Source: Gardnerella vaginalis
Lineage (GTDB): Bacteria > Actinomycetota > Actinomycetes > Actinomycetales > Bifidobacteriaceae
Direction of reading: 5' to 3'
NCBI RefSeq assembly: GCF_001546455.1
Contig: NZ_KQ956813.1
Coordinates: 1 to 64,000, forward strand
Length of the DNA stretch: 64,000 nucleotides
Numbering within the stretch: the stretch's first letter is position 1; every line of letters begins with the position of its first letter. The translations under genes and the position numbers were made by a program. The notes beneath the pieces are model-generated. The model was not told where the DNA came from and did not search any database. It worked only from the letters and a program-made list of their open reading frames with translations. This document shows positions 42,606 through 51,780 of the stretch, one piece after another.

Positions 42606-43505
42606 ATGACCGAAAGCATACGAGAGCAGGAACTGCAGGCGCAAAGATCTGATTTTGGATTGCGTCTAAAAAACGCTATGGCAAAGTATGGGCCATTATG
42701 CGTTGGCATAGATCCACACCGCAAAATGCTGCTTAATTGGGGATACAATATGGACGCTCAAGGAGCAGAATTGTTCTCCATGCGTATGCTTCAAGCCATG
42801 AATGGCAGGGCTGCTGCCGTAAAATTCCAATCAAGCATGTTCGAGCGCTACGGGTCTAAGGGATTTGCGGCGCTCGAGCGAGTGCTTTATGCTGCAAGGC
42901 AAATGGACGTAATCACTATTGTTGATTGCGGTCACGGCGGGTTGTCTACAACAATTTCTGCTCTAGCAGACGCTTATTTTAAGCCTGGAGCACCTCTTCT
43001 TACAGATGCAATTACACTTCTTCCGTATTACGGCGCTAGGTCTATGGGCGGGCTTATTAATGAAGCTCTTAATAATGGCAAGGGCGTATTTATTGCTTCT
43101 TTAACGTCTAATCGAGAAGGCGCAAGCTTGCAAACAGCAATTCGCCAAACGGGTTCCTATCGAGGCACAACTGTTGCTCACGGTATTGCTCAAACTGCGC
43201 AAACTTTTAACAACAATACAAAAGGCATGGGTTCTGTTGGATTGATTGTTGGAGCAACTATTGGCGATTGGATGAATGGCGGTGGAATAGACTTAACAAG
43301 TTTTACTGGCCCTATTCTTTCGCCAGGCTACGGCTGGCAAGGTGCGGAGGCTAACGACTTAAAAACCGTTTTTGCAGGCACTCACGGAAACGTTTTGGTA
43401 ACAGTTTCTAGATCCATTGCTTCGCATGGACCAGATATTGGAGCATTATCTGCTGCAACCGAACGAATTGCGTGGGATATTCGTCAAGCTTTGATGGATT
43501 CTTAA
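42606..43505 (+). CDS. Degenerate orotidine 5'-phosphate decarboxylase homologue
   Basis: 299 residues, 3 bp after carB. Clear type 2 OMP decarboxylase fold: LCVGIDPHRKML, AAVKFQSSMFERYGSKGFAA, GVFIASLTSNREGAS, GLIVGATIGDW and ILSPGYGWQGAEANDLK match the family and the intact PyrF at 28959-29993. The catalytic D-x-K-x-x-D motif, however, reads IVDCGHGGLS: the Asp (D107) stays, but the catalytic Lys is Gly109 and the second Asp is Gly112. Decarboxylation is therefore unlikely. The position (carB-pyrF-gmk) is the normal actinobacterial pyrF locus. The reading frame is full length and the rest is conserved, so it is not simply decaying; a binding or regulatory role is possible but unproven. Confidence 0.88.
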   Translation: MTESIREQELQAQRSDFGLRLKNAMAKYGPLCVGIDPHRKMLLNWGYNMDAQGAELFSMRMLQAMNGRAAAVKFQSSMFERYGSKGFAALERVLYAARQMDVITIVDCGHGGLSTTISALADAYFKPGAPLLTDAITLLPYYGARSMGGLINEALNNGKGVFIASLTSNREGASLQTAIRQTGSYRGTTVAHGIAQTAQTFNNNTKGMGSVGLIVGATIGDWMNGGGIDLTSFTGPILSPGYGWQGAEANDLKTVFAGTHGNVLVTVSRSIASHGPDIGALSAATERIAWDIRQALMDS

Positions 43506-43617
43506 ACTGTTAAAACTGTTTATGGGTATCTTATAATGCTTTTATAAAGTTTTTTCGATGTTAAAGTATTGTTAGAGCTTTAATAAAAATTGTAAGAACG
43601 ATTTAAGTGAGTCAGAT

Positions 43618-44232
43618 ATGATTAGTACAGACGAGAATCAGGGTGTAACCGCCAAAAAAAGGCGATTAATTGTTCTTACCGGCCCTACTGCTGCTGGAAA
43701 AGGAACAGTCGAGGGGTTTTTGCGCGAAAAACACCCTAATATCTGGCTTTCTGTTTCTGCAACTACTCGTAAGCCTCGCTATGACGAGTTTAATGGCATT
43801 CATTATTGGTTTATTGACGAAGAAGAGTTTGCTAGAAGGCAAAAGAACGGTGAATTCTTAGAGACGGCTCTTGTTCATGGAATGGCTCATTATGGCACTC
43901 TTCTTAAGCCTGTTTTAGATCACCTTGCGCAGAATGTTCCAACTCTTCTAGAGATTGATCTTCAGGGAGCTAGACGAGTAAAGCAGGAATCTTCTAGACT
44001 CGGCCTAGAAGTGGTATATGTATTTATTGCGCCTCCTAGCTTCGAGGAGCTTAAGCGTCGTCTTATTGGCAGGGGAACAGAAACACCACAGCAGCAAGCT
44101 AAGCGATTGCAAACCGCAAAAGTAGAAATGGCTGCTGCAAGTGAGTTTGATTTTGTTATTGTTAATGATGATGCTCAAAGAGCAGCGGATGAACTTTGGA
44201 AGATAATCGCTAAAGAATACGATTTAGATTAA
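43618..44232 (+). CDS. gmk: Guanylate kinase
   Basis: A 204-residue GMP kinase. P-loop VLTGPTAAGKGTVEG, the GMP-binding SVSATTRKPRYDEFNGIHYWF (two Arg, Tyr), LLEIDLQGARRV and RLIGRGTET (lid Arg) are present. It makes GDP for nucleic acids and (p)ppGpp. It starts with ATG after AAGTGAG. In Mycobacterium an mihF gene (integration host factor) lies between pyrF and gmk; the 112-bp gap here has no such frame. A 10-bp tandem array begins in its last codons. Confidence 0.96.
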   Translation: MISTDENQGVTAKKRRLIVLTGPTAAGKGTVEGFLREKHPNIWLSVSATTRKPRYDEFNGIHYWFIDEEEFARRQKNGEFLETALVHGMAHYGTLLKPVLDHLAQNVPTLLEIDLQGARRVKQESSRLGLEVVYVFIAPPSFEELKRRLIGRGTETPQQQAKRLQTAKVEMAAASEFDFVIVNDDAQRAADELWKIIAKEYDLD

Positions 44233-44260
44233 TTTAGATTAATTTCGGTTAATTTAGATT
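44223..44260 (+). repeat. 10-bp tandem array across the gmk stop
   Basis: TTTAGATTAA occurs at 44223-44232 and 44233-44242. TTTCGGTTAA (44243-44252) and TTTAGATT (44253-44260) follow. The first unit encodes the last residues and holds the stop TAA (44230-44232). Confidence 0.93.
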
Positions 44261-44287
44261 TGCGTTTTAAATATCCGCGCAATGGCT

Positions 44288-44293
44288 TATAAT
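44288..44293 (+). promoter_or_regulatory. Consensus -10 box of the rpoZ promoter
   Basis: A perfect TATAAT in the context GGCTTATAATAGG, 46 bp upstream of the rpoZ start. The -35 is weak (TTTTAA near 44265-44270 at 17 bp). It suggests rpoZ has its own promoter besides readthrough from gmk. Confidence 0.6.
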
Positions 44294-44339
44294 AGGCTTT
44301 TTGGAAACTATTGTGGCACCATAGAATATGGAGAACATT

Positions 44340-44624
44340 ATGGCATTGGGCACTAAGCCAACACCTACTGGACTTGCAAATCCGCCTATTGATGATTTAA
44401 TGCAGCATGCGGATTCCAAGTATGCGCTTGCCTTGTTTGCCGCAAAACGAGCACGGCAGATTAATTCTTATTTCACACAGCTTAACGAGGGATTGTTGCA
44501 AAACGTTGGTCCTCTTGTTGAGTACAGAAACCAAGAAAAGCCTCTTTCTATTGCATTCCGTGAGATTAACAAAGGTTTGTTGGTAGAAAATCTTGGTGAA
44601 GATGATGTGAACGAAGGAAACTAA
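44340..44624 (+). CDS. rpoZ: RNA polymerase omega subunit
   Basis: A 94-residue omega subunit, which helps beta' fold and assemble. [28 protein letters not shown] is the conserved core (about 14-41), and [15 protein letters not shown] is the C-terminal part typical of actinobacteria. An ATG at 44328 is in frame, but ATG 44340 follows GGAGAACATT and is better. It lies downstream of gmk as in most actinobacteria. Confidence 0.95.
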   Translation: MALGTKPTPTGLANPPIDDLMQHADSKYALALFAAKRARQINSYFTQLNEGLLQNVGPLVEYRNQEKPLSIAFREINKGLLVENLGEDDVNEGN

Positions 44625-44643
44625 GTTTTCTTTCTGTTTGATT

Positions 44644-44703
44644 GCAGCCGTATTATCCGTGCGCTTACGATTGCGTGTTGGGTATGCGGCTGCGATTGTT
44701 TTA
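44644..44703 (+). terminator. Terminator after rpoZ
   Basis: GCAGCCGTAT (44644-44653) pairs with ATGCGGCTGC (44684-44693, one G-T pair). An inner TGCGC/GCGTG hairpin sits in the loop, and GATTGTTTTAAT follows. The T run is modest, so partial readthrough to metK is possible. Confidence 0.68.
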
Positions 44704-44730
44704 ATGCACTTGATTTATTAAAGGGGAATT

Positions 44731-45957
44731 ATGGAAGAGTCTAAACTTATTTCTGCAGAATCAGTTACGGAAGGTCATCCAGATAAGCTTTGCGATCAGA
44801 TTGCAGATGCAATTTTAGACGATATGCTTCGTCAAGATTCTCATGCACATGTTGCGGTGGAAGTATGTGCCTGCGTAGGTCAATTTGTTGTTTTTGGTGA
44901 GGTTAGGGGAGAAGTCTACACAGATATTCCTGGAATCGTAAGAAAAGTTGTGCGCGAAGTTGGTTACAACAGTTCTTCGGTTGGCCTAGATGCTGATTCT
45001 TGCGGTGTAATGGTTTCGCTAACTGAGCAAAGCGCAGAGATAAATCAGGGTGTTTCTAGATTAGATTTAGAATCCGAAAGCTTAGCGTCTAAAGAAGAAC
45101 GCTATAAGAGCCAAGGAGCAGGCGACCAAGGCGTTATGTTTGGCTACGCTAGCGACGAGACAGACACTTATATGCCTCTTCCAATCTATCTTGCTCATCA
45201 GCTTGCTCAGCGATTGGCGTATGTTAGAAAATCTGGGATTGTGCCAAATCTTAGGCCAGATGGTAAAACGCAGGTAACAATCGAATATAACGAAAATCTA
45301 GAGCCTACTCGATTAGATACCGTTTTGATTTCCACTCAGCACAATCCAAGCGTAAGCGTTGATTGGCTTAGAGAACAGCTTGTTAAAAATGTTGTAGAGC
45401 CTGTTCTTAGTAAAGTCTTAGAAAATCGCGTTGATTATAGCGATTATAGAATGCTTGTAAATCCTACCGGGTCGTTTGTTTTAGGTGGGCCTGCTGCAGA
45501 TTCTGGTTTAACTGGCAGAAAGATTATTGTAGACACTTATGGCGGAGCTGCTCATCATGGCGGTGGAGCGTTTTCTGGAAAAGACCCAAGCAAGGTAGAT
45601 AGATCTGCAGCATACGCTGCGCGCTGGGTTGCTAAAAATCTTGTCGCTGCAGGTTTGGCTCATAAAGTAGAAGTGCAGGTCGCATACGCGATTGGAATGG
45701 CGGATCCTGTTAGCATAAACGTAGAAACATTTGGAACCGAAGCCAATGGAATCACACGTTCGGATATTTCTAAAATCGTTCGCAAAGTCTTTGATTTGCG
45801 CCCAGCTGCAATTATAGACGAGCTTGATTTGCTTCGCCCAATCTACTCAAAAACTTCTGCATATGGTCATTTTGGTAGAACCGATGTTGAGTTTCCTTGG
45901 GAAGAGTTGAATCGCGTTGAACAGATTAAAAATGAGGTAAAATCGTTAAAAAACTGA
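44731..45957 (+). CDS. metK: S-adenosylmethionine synthetase
   Basis: A 408-residue MetK. It makes AdoMet from methionine and ATP for the methylases. [18 protein letters not shown] (ATP), [12 protein letters not shown] (signature 1) and [20 protein letters not shown] (signature 2) are intact, and the length is normal. The start ATG follows AAAGGGGAATT. priA follows 16 bp downstream. coaBC (dfp), which sits between rpoZ and metK in mycobacteria, is missing here. Confidence 0.97.
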   Translation: MEESKLISAESVTEGHPDKLCDQIADAILDDMLRQDSHAHVAVEVCACVGQFVVFGEVRGEVYTDIPGIVRKVVREVGYNSSSVGLDADSCGVMVSLTEQSAEINQGVSRLDLESESLASKEERYKSQGAGDQGVMFGYASDETDTYMPLPIYLAHQLAQRLAYVRKSGIVPNLRPDGKTQVTIEYNENLEPTRLDTVLISTQHNPSVSVDWLREQLVKNVVEPVLSKVLENRVDYSDYRMLVNPTGSFVLGGPAADSGLTGRKIIVDTYGGAAHHGGGAFSGKDPSKVDRSAAYAARWVAKNLVAAGLAHKVEVQVAYAIGMADPVSINVETFGTEANGITRSDISKIVRKVFDLRPAAIIDELDLLRPIYSKTSAYGHFGRTDVEFPWEELNRVEQIKNEVKSLKN

Positions 45958-45973
45958 TTGAAAAGGTGTGTTA

Positions 45974-48430
45974 ATGCTTGATCAGCCAACACTTCAGCCA
46001 TCTTTAGATGGATTAGCGCAAAAGCCGCGTAGAAAAAAGAAAGCTGGCATAACGCCAACTCCAGCGGATAATTGTGCTATTGCACATGTTGTGTTAGACG
46101 TTCAAGCATTGCATCTAGGTAAAACATTCGACTACATTGTTAGCCAATCGCAAGACGAAGACGCAAAGCCTGGTGTTATGGTTCGCGTAAAGTTTGGGGC
46201 AAGACGCGTTAATGGAATCATTTGGAGTAGAAGCGATTCAAGCGAAACGCCAAAATCTTCCCTAAAATTTATTGAAAAGATTATCTCGGGCGAAAAAGTT
46301 GCGTCTAAATCTTTTATGCAAGATATTTCATCAATTGCAGAAGCTTATGGCGGAACTAGGGCGAATATTATTCGTCTGGCATTGCCAAAAAGAATTGCTG
46401 GCGTAGATAAAGAGAATTTTTTAGACGATATTCACATGTCTAAAAGGGAAAAATGGACTAATGATTTTTGTAAAAGTCTAAAATCTACAGATGACTACAA
46501 AGCTATGCAATATAGCGGATCGGAAAATCTTACAAAAACAACCGATGACCGTATGCTTGCGTCTTACAAAAACGCGGATTTATTAAAGCAAGCGCTAGAA
46601 AACGTTCAAAAACCTTATTATTTACATTCTAAAGATGATTTTACGCTAAATACAACGAATAATTGCAAAGCTTTTCTTGTAGATGCTTTACCAGGCGCGT
46701 TTCGCTGGGCTCAAGATTTAGCGTGGATTATTGCAACCGCTATAAGCGCAGGTCGTCAAGTTGCTGTTGTTTTGCCTACTATTCGAGAAGTAAGCGATGT
46801 TATGCGCTCGCTTATGGCTTATGGTCTTAAACCTTATAAAAAGTCACAAAATTCTAATGGCGCTTTAAGTGGTGATGTAGCTAGGCTTTGTGCTTATGAT
46901 TCTCCAGCAGATAGGTATAGAGCGTGGAGAGCTATAGAAAAGGGCATTGTTCCGTGCGTTTTAGGAACAAGATCTGCAATGTATGCGCCAGTTGAGCGGC
47001 AAGCGCTTTTTGTGATTGTAGAAGATAGCGCATATCAGTATGCAGACGGCATGATGCCTTATGCGCAAGCTAGAGGCGTTATGCGTTTGCGTGCAAAAAA
47101 TCATGGTGGCGTATTTGTTTCAATGTCTTTTGCAAGAAGCGTTATTAGTCAAAGCGAAGTTGAAAACAAAAAATTAGCGCCTACTGTTAGCGGATCTTTG
47201 GTAGAAGTTACGCCTTTTAAGTCTGTTGTTCAAAATGCAAGTCCGTGGGTTCGTCTTTTGAATTCAGATAATTTAACTAAAATAAACGACCCAAGTGTTG
47301 GCTCTAGAATTCCATACACAGCTTTAGCTGCCATAAGACGAGCATTAGACGCTAAAATGCCTGTTTTGCTTGCCACTTGCCAAGACAGCGCTATTCAAAA
47401 AGCTGCGTGTAAAAAGTGCCATTGCATTGCACGCTGTAGTCGTTGCACTGGCCCGCTTGACTTACCTTTAGATGGTTCAGCTCCTAAATGCGCTTGGTGT
47501 GGAAGCGTTGCAATAGGCTGGAAATGCCCAAATTGCTCGAGTGCTTCTGGAGCAATTGAAGCTGTTCGAATAGGCGTTAATTTTACAGCTAAAGAAGTGT
47601 TTAAGCATTTTAACAATGTTCCGATTATTGTTTCTTCCGCAAAGCAAAAAAGTGGTGTTGTTGAGTGGATTGAGCAAAAGCCAATGATTGTTATTAGCGC
47701 TCTTGGCTCGCAACCGCGTGTTTTAAGCAATTCTAAAGATTCTTGCGGGGAATATGGTCTGGTTGTAATTTTAGATGCTTGGGCAAGCCTTTACAGCACG
47801 GGATTGGATGCTCGAATAGACACTTTAAACGCATGGATGAAAGCGGCTGCTATGTGCGCTCCAAAAAACAGAGGTGGAAGCGTGCTTATTTTGGGAGAAA
47901 CTTACGATGTTCTTGCTAAATCGCTAGACGAGTGGGATTCTTCTATTCTTTCAAAGCAAGAGCTTAAAGAAAGATCGGATGCACTTTTGCCTCCTTGCGT
48001 TTGCGTTGCAAGAATATGGGGTTTTAGGAAGGCTGTTGTAGATACTCTTAATGCTATTGGAGCAATGGGTGATTATGCGGGTGAAGATATTGCAAAAGTC
48101 GAAAGCAAAAATGGCGATTTATTGGGCGAAAGTCTTCCAATGTTAAAAGTCGAAATTAAATCTAGTGAAGCTGTGGTTTCTAGCGATTCTAGCGAATCCG
48201 AATATCTTCCACCTTTGCTTGGCATTGTTCCAATCAAGCCTCCATCAACATTGCACGAGCAGAATTCACAGCGTTTTGAAGAACTAAACGATAGAGTTAA
48301 AGCAGTTGTAAGAGTGCCACTAGAATACAGAGGTGAATTAGTTAATCGTTTAAAAAAAGAATGTGCAAAGCATTTTGCAATGAGAAAAAGCGGTGAACTA
48401 AAATTTAGCGTAGATCCTAAGGATTTGTAA
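45974..48430 (+). CDS. priA: Primosomal protein N' (PriA), ATPase motifs lost
   Basis: 818 residues. The N-terminal 3'-DNA-binding domain (VVLDVQALHLGKTFDYIV, GVMVRVKFGARRVNGIIW) and the zinc-binding region (CKKCHCIARCSRC, CAWCG, WKCPNC) identify PriA, which restarts stalled replication forks. The Walker A lysine motif is absent (VDALPGAFRWAQ where GSGKT is expected), and the DEEH box reads VEDSAYQY. Helicase activity is therefore unlikely. Loss of these motifs is a known feature of actinobacterial PriA and suggests a structural primosome role. GTG 45968 is also in frame; ATG 45974 has AAAAGG at a suitable distance. Confidence 0.9.
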   Translation: MLDQPTLQPSLDGLAQKPRRKKKAGITPTPADNCAIAHVVLDVQALHLGKTFDYIVSQSQDEDAKPGVMVRVKFGARRVNGIIWSRSDSSETPKSSLKFIEKIISGEKVASKSFMQDISSIAEAYGGTRANIIRLALPKRIAGVDKENFLDDIHMSKREKWTNDFCKSLKSTDDYKAMQYSGSENLTKTTDDRMLASYKNADLLKQALENVQKPYYLHSKDDFTLNTTNNCKAFLVDALPGAFRWAQDLAWIIATAISAGRQVAVVLPTIREVSDVMRSLMAYGLKPYKKSQNSNGALSGDVARLCAYDSPADRYRAWRAIEKGIVPCVLGTRSAMYAPVERQALFVIVEDSAYQYADGMMPYAQARGVMRLRAKNHGGVFVSMSFARSVISQSEVENKKLAPTVSGSLVEVTPFKSVVQNASPWVRLLNSDNLTKINDPSVGSRIPYTALAAIRRALDAKMPVLLATCQDSAIQKAACKKCHCIARCSRCTGPLDLPLDGSAPKCAWCGSVAIGWKCPNCSSASGAIEAVRIGVNFTAKEVFKHFNNVPIIVSSAKQKSGVVEWIEQKPMIVISALGSQPRVLSNSKDSCGEYGLVVILDAWASLYSTGLDARIDTLNAWMKAAAMCAPKNRGGSVLILGETYDVLAKSLDEWDSSILSKQELKERSDALLPPCVCVARIWGFRKAVVDTLNAIGAMGDYAGEDIAKVESKNGDLLGESLPMLKVEIKSSEAVVSSDSSESEYLPPLLGIVPIKPPSTLHEQNSQRFEELNDRVKAVVRVPLEYRGELVNRLKKECAKHFAMRKSGELKFSVDPKDL

Positions 48431-48473
48431 AATCGCATAAACTTATAAAAGACTTATAAATAAAGAGGTTAAA

Positions 48474-49610
48474 ATGGTTGAAAAATGCTACAATTGCGCG
48501 GTTTTGGGCAATCCCATATCGCACTCTTTGTCTCCAGTTTTGCACAACGCTGCCTACAAGGCGTTGGGCTTAAATAATTGGCATTATAGTAAAGAAAAAG
48601 TTAGCGAAGAAGACTTAAAAGATTTTATTGCGAATCTTGACGATTCTTGGAAAGGCTTAAGCCTTACAATGCCTCTTAAAAAAACGATTATGAGTCTAGG
48701 CGTAGCTTGCGATTATTGGGCAAAAACGCTTGGCGTTGCAAATACTGCTGTGTTTAGTAAAAAGCCATGCTTAGAAAACCCTGAGTCGATTGAGCTTTGC
48801 AACACAGATGTAAATGGAATTGTAGTGGCGTTAATACGCTCTTTAAAATCTAAAATATCAAATGCTAAAAGTGCGGTTATTATTGGCAGTGGAAACACTG
48901 CGTCTTCTGCAATGGCAGCTTTAATAGAAATTGCGCAAGGCTCAAAATTGAGCAAAGTTAGTGTTATTGCAAGATTACACAGCGATGGTAAAACCGTTAA
49001 AGGCGTTAGCAGGTTTAACGATTTAGTAGATAGATATAACTCGGATTTTCCAAATAGCAGAAGAATAGAGCCAGAGAATTTAGAGCTTAAAAATAAAAGC
49101 GACTACAAGCCTGTTTGCGGTATAGAATTCCCTGCGATTAATCTTTTGAGTATTGACAATTCACAAGATATAGAAAAATGTGATAAATCTCACATTCTAG
49201 AATCTATTCCTTCATTGGATGCAATTGAAGCAATTGCAAACGCAGATATTGTTATAAGCACTGTTCCAGCTCATGTAGCAGACGGATTGGCGCTCGCTTT
49301 GTGTGAATATTGCCAAGAAAAGTCAATAAACCATTTAGGAGCTTTGCTAGACGTTGTTTACAGCCCTCGGCCAAGCCAGATGCTTAAAGTCTGGAGAAAA
49401 TACGGCATTGGCATTGGCGGGGAAGAAATGCTTTTGTATCAGGCATTAGATCAAGTAAAACTCATGACTTTTGAGTATAGACATTCAAGTGATTATTCAA
49501 GTGATGATTCGAGTGAAGATTTATGCTTAAGCAAACAGCAATCTGACAAGGCTACAGATTACGATTACATATGTAGTTGCATGAAAAAAGCATTGCAGGA
49601 GGCATTATGA
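48474..49610 (+). CDS. aroE: Shikimate dehydrogenase
   Basis: A 378-residue AroE-type enzyme. It reduces 3-dehydroshikimate with NADPH in aromatic amino-acid synthesis. AVLGNPISHSLSPVLHNAAY binds shikimate, GLSLTMPLKKTI holds the catalytic Lys, AVIIGSGNTASSAMAALI is the NADP loop and GIGIGGEEMLLYQALDQVKL the C-terminal helix. It is longer than usual (about 270-300) because of inserts near 155-235 and a Ser/Asp-rich tail. The start ATG follows AAAGAGGTTAAA. Its stop overlaps the rapZ start. Confidence 0.92.
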   Translation: MVEKCYNCAVLGNPISHSLSPVLHNAAYKALGLNNWHYSKEKVSEEDLKDFIANLDDSWKGLSLTMPLKKTIMSLGVACDYWAKTLGVANTAVFSKKPCLENPESIELCNTDVNGIVVALIRSLKSKISNAKSAVIIGSGNTASSAMAALIEIAQGSKLSKVSVIARLHSDGKTVKGVSRFNDLVDRYNSDFPNSRRIEPENLELKNKSDYKPVCGIEFPAINLLSIDNSQDIEKCDKSHILESIPSLDAIEAIANADIVISTVPAHVADGLALALCEYCQEKSINHLGALLDVVYSPRPSQMLKVWRKYGIGIGGEEMLLYQALDQVKLMTFEYRHSSDYSSDDSSEDLCLSKQQSDKATDYDYICSCMKKALQEAL

Positions 49611-50572
49611 GCTCTGAGAATGATCTAGAAAAGATGGAATCTCATAATTCCGTTTTTAATTTGCACTCAAAAAATGCTTCATCAATTAATCAAGATACAC
49701 AAGTTTCAAGTGATTTTGAAGTAATGCTTATTACAGGTATGAGCGGTGCTGGCAGGTCTCATGCTGCAAATGCTTTGGAAGATATGGGTTGGTACGTTAT
49801 TGATAATCTTCCTCCAAAGCTGCTGATTCCGCTTGTAGATATGATGACATCTTCTGGCTCTAAAGTGCATAAGCTTGCAGCAGTGATTGATGTTCGTTCT
49901 AGAGGGTATTTTGACGACCTCTTTGTTGTTTTAGGTCATATAGATGATTTAGGCGTAAAAACTAGAATACTATTTTTAGATGCATCTGATTCTGTGCTTA
50001 TTAAGCGATATGAGTCTGTACGAAGGCCTCATCCTTTGCAGCGTGGCGGAAGACTTATTGATGGCATTTTAGAAGAGCGCGAGCTTTTAAGTCATCTAAA
50101 GGATTGTGCAGATATTATTATAGATACTTCTACTCTTAGCATTCATCAGCTTTCAACAAAACTTTACGAAGGCTTGCTTGGAAAAGGCTCTTCTACTGTA
50201 TCTGTTCACATTTTTAGCTTTGGATTTAAGTACGGAATGCCTATGGATGCCGACTTTGTGGCAGATATGCGATTTTTGCCAAATCCATTTTGGGTGCCAG
50301 AACTTAGAGATTTAACCGGCAAAGATAAAGCAGTTAGCGATTATGTTCTTAAAAATCCAGCTGCAATAGAATTCCTGGATTCCTACGAAAAAGCTCTTCT
50401 TACAGCAATCGATGGTTTTGCAAAAGAAGATAAGCATTATGTAACAATTGCAGTTGGATGCACGGGTGGTCAACATAGATCTGTTGCTATTAGCATAGAG
50501 CTTGCAAGACGATTGAGATTAAGAGGATTGCAGGTTACTGTTTCTGCTAGAGAGATGAGACCTAGAACATAA
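49607..50572 (+). CDS. rapZ: RNase adapter/nucleotide-binding protein RapZ
   Basis: A 321-residue RapZ (YvcJ-type). The Walker A is ITGMSGAGRSHAANAL, VIDNLPPKLLIPL and VIDVRSRGYF follow, and the C-terminal domain has DMRFLPNPFWVPELRDLTG and VGCTGGQHRSVAI. In E. coli it controls GlmS via small RNAs; in Gram-positives it forms a conserved pair with WhiA and its role is less clear. The start ATG overlaps the aroE stop (ATGA) and has an ideal AGGAGG site. whiA follows after 185 bp. Confidence 0.96.
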   Translation: MSSENDLEKMESHNSVFNLHSKNASSINQDTQVSSDFEVMLITGMSGAGRSHAANALEDMGWYVIDNLPPKLLIPLVDMMTSSGSKVHKLAAVIDVRSRGYFDDLFVVLGHIDDLGVKTRILFLDASDSVLIKRYESVRRPHPLQRGGRLIDGILEERELLSHLKDCADIIIDTSTLSIHQLSTKLYEGLLGKGSSTVSVHIFSFGFKYGMPMDADFVADMRFLPNPFWVPELRDLTGKDKAVSDYVLKNPAAIEFLDSYEKALLTAIDGFAKEDKHYVTIAVGCTGGQHRSVAISIELARRLRLRGLQVTVSAREMRPRT

Positions 50573-50586
50573 AATCCATGACTTAA

Positions 50587-50623
50587 TATAATTTCTCTTA
50601 TAGGCTTATGTAATATAAGAGAA
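50587..50623 (+). promoter_or_regulatory. -10 box with adjacent 10-bp inverted repeat upstream of whiA
   Basis: TATAAT (50587-50592) is immediately followed by TTCTCTTATA (50593-50602) and TATAAGAGAA (50614-50623), a perfect inverted repeat with an 11-nt centre. The repeat would cover the transcription start. It has no T run. It could be an operator or a 5' hairpin of the whiA mRNA. Confidence 0.5.
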
Positions 50624-50757
50624 GCGTTAAAAGGTAAAATGTCCAAGTCATTGGGTATCACAGAAAGCCGAGCATGTAGATGTTTTTAGCATCATGCAAT
50701 GGCATCGTGCAAGAATCCCAACGCATACTTTAAGAAGAACAAAATAGGAGGTTTCCC

Positions 50758-51696
50758 TTGGCTCTTCTTGACGACGTAAAGAACGAACTCGTCGCAAATA
50801 ATAGTGACCAACCAGCGGTTGTTATGGCTCAAGCGGCTGCGATGATGCGTTTTGCTGGCGGTTTAAGGCCAGTTAATAATCAAGCTGTAATTAGAGCGCA
50901 GTTTGACTCTCAAAACGCAGCACAGTGGCTTGTAGATACACTTGGGACTTATTTTCAAAGAGAAGCAAAGATTTCTCAAATTTCTCGCCAAACGCCTACT
51001 GGTGTTGTTACTCGTTATGAGGTTCTTGTTGATCGAGGAGCCGCAGCTTTGGCGCTGCAATCTGGTTTGCTAGATCGTCGTATGCATATTGTTGCAGGCT
51101 TAGCTCCAGAGATTGTTGGAGGAAGCATTGCCCAAATCAAAGCTGCATGGAGGGGAGCGTTTATAGCTCATGGTGCTATATCGGATCCTGGAAAGGCAAG
51201 TTATCTAGAGATTGTTTGCCCAACGCACGAAGCTGCAACCGCTTTACAGACTATGGCCGCTCGTTTGGGTGTTGGTGCAAAGGCTCGCAAGGTTAAAAGC
51301 TCTGAGCGCGTTACTTTGCGTGATTCAGACGCTATTGAGCGTATGCTTAATCTGATTGGTGCTCCTAGGTCTTCTAGAGAGTGGACAGGCAAGCGTTCAG
51401 ACGGTGAAGCGCGCGGTAAGGCAAATCGTTTAGCAAACTTCGACGATGCAAATATGCGTAGAAGCGCTAAGGCTGCTGCAGAAGCTTGCGAAAAGGTTCG
51501 TCACGCTTTCGACGTTCTTGGAGAAGATATTCCAGAAAATCTTTTGATGGCTGGCAAGTTGCGACTTAAGCACAGCGACGCAAGCTTAGAAGAGCTTGGC
51601 CACTTGGCAGATCCTCCAATCACAAAGGATGCTGTTGCAGGGCGAATTCGTAGACTTTTGCAACTTTGCGCTAAAGTAGAAAAATCTAGAATGTGA
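50758..51696 (+). CDS. whiA: DNA-binding protein WhiA
   Basis: A 312-residue WhiA with a LAGLIDADG-homing-endonuclease-like N-terminal part ([20 protein letters not shown]; catalytically dead in the family) and a C-terminal helix-turn-helix ([20 protein letters not shown]). It is a transcription factor controlling division genes in Streptomyces; non-sporulating actinobacteria also keep it. It starts with TTG after TAGGAGGTTTCCC. It forms the conserved rapZ-whiA pair. A 12-bp duplication begins in its stop codon. Confidence 0.95.
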   Translation: MALLDDVKNELVANNSDQPAVVMAQAAAMMRFAGGLRPVNNQAVIRAQFDSQNAAQWLVDTLGTYFQREAKISQISRQTPTGVVTRYEVLVDRGAAALALQSGLLDRRMHIVAGLAPEIVGGSIAQIKAAWRGAFIAHGAISDPGKASYLEIVCPTHEAATALQTMAARLGVGAKARKVKSSERVTLRDSDAIERMLNLIGAPRSSREWTGKRSDGEARGKANRLANFDDANMRRSAKAAAEACEKVRHAFDVLGEDIPENLLMAGKLRLKHSDASLEELGHLADPPITKDAVAGRIRRLLQLCAKVEKSRM

Positions 51697-51718
51697 ATTA
51701 ACTTTAGAATTAACTTTA
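51695..51718 (+). repeat. Perfect 12-bp tandem duplication from the whiA stop
   Basis: GAATTAACTTTA occurs at 51695-51706 and again at 51707-51718. The first copy starts with the last two bases of the stop TGA (51694-51696). Confidence 0.92.
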
Positions 51719-51739
51719 GTAGCGTTTAGCTTTAATCGT

Positions 51740-51773
51740 AAATGCCGTATACACAAAGTATGCGGCATTTTTG
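51740..51773 (+). terminator. Terminator after whiA
   Basis: AAATGCCGTATA (51740-51751) pairs with TATGCGGCATTT (51759-51770, one G-T pair) around a 7-nt loop and is followed by TTG/T-rich sequence. Confidence 0.85.
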
Positions 51774-51780
51774 TATCGTG

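Noticed and set aside
44625-44730. SAM riboswitch upstream of metK
   Set aside because: The structure is a simple long hairpin with a T-rich end, better explained as a terminator of rpoZ.
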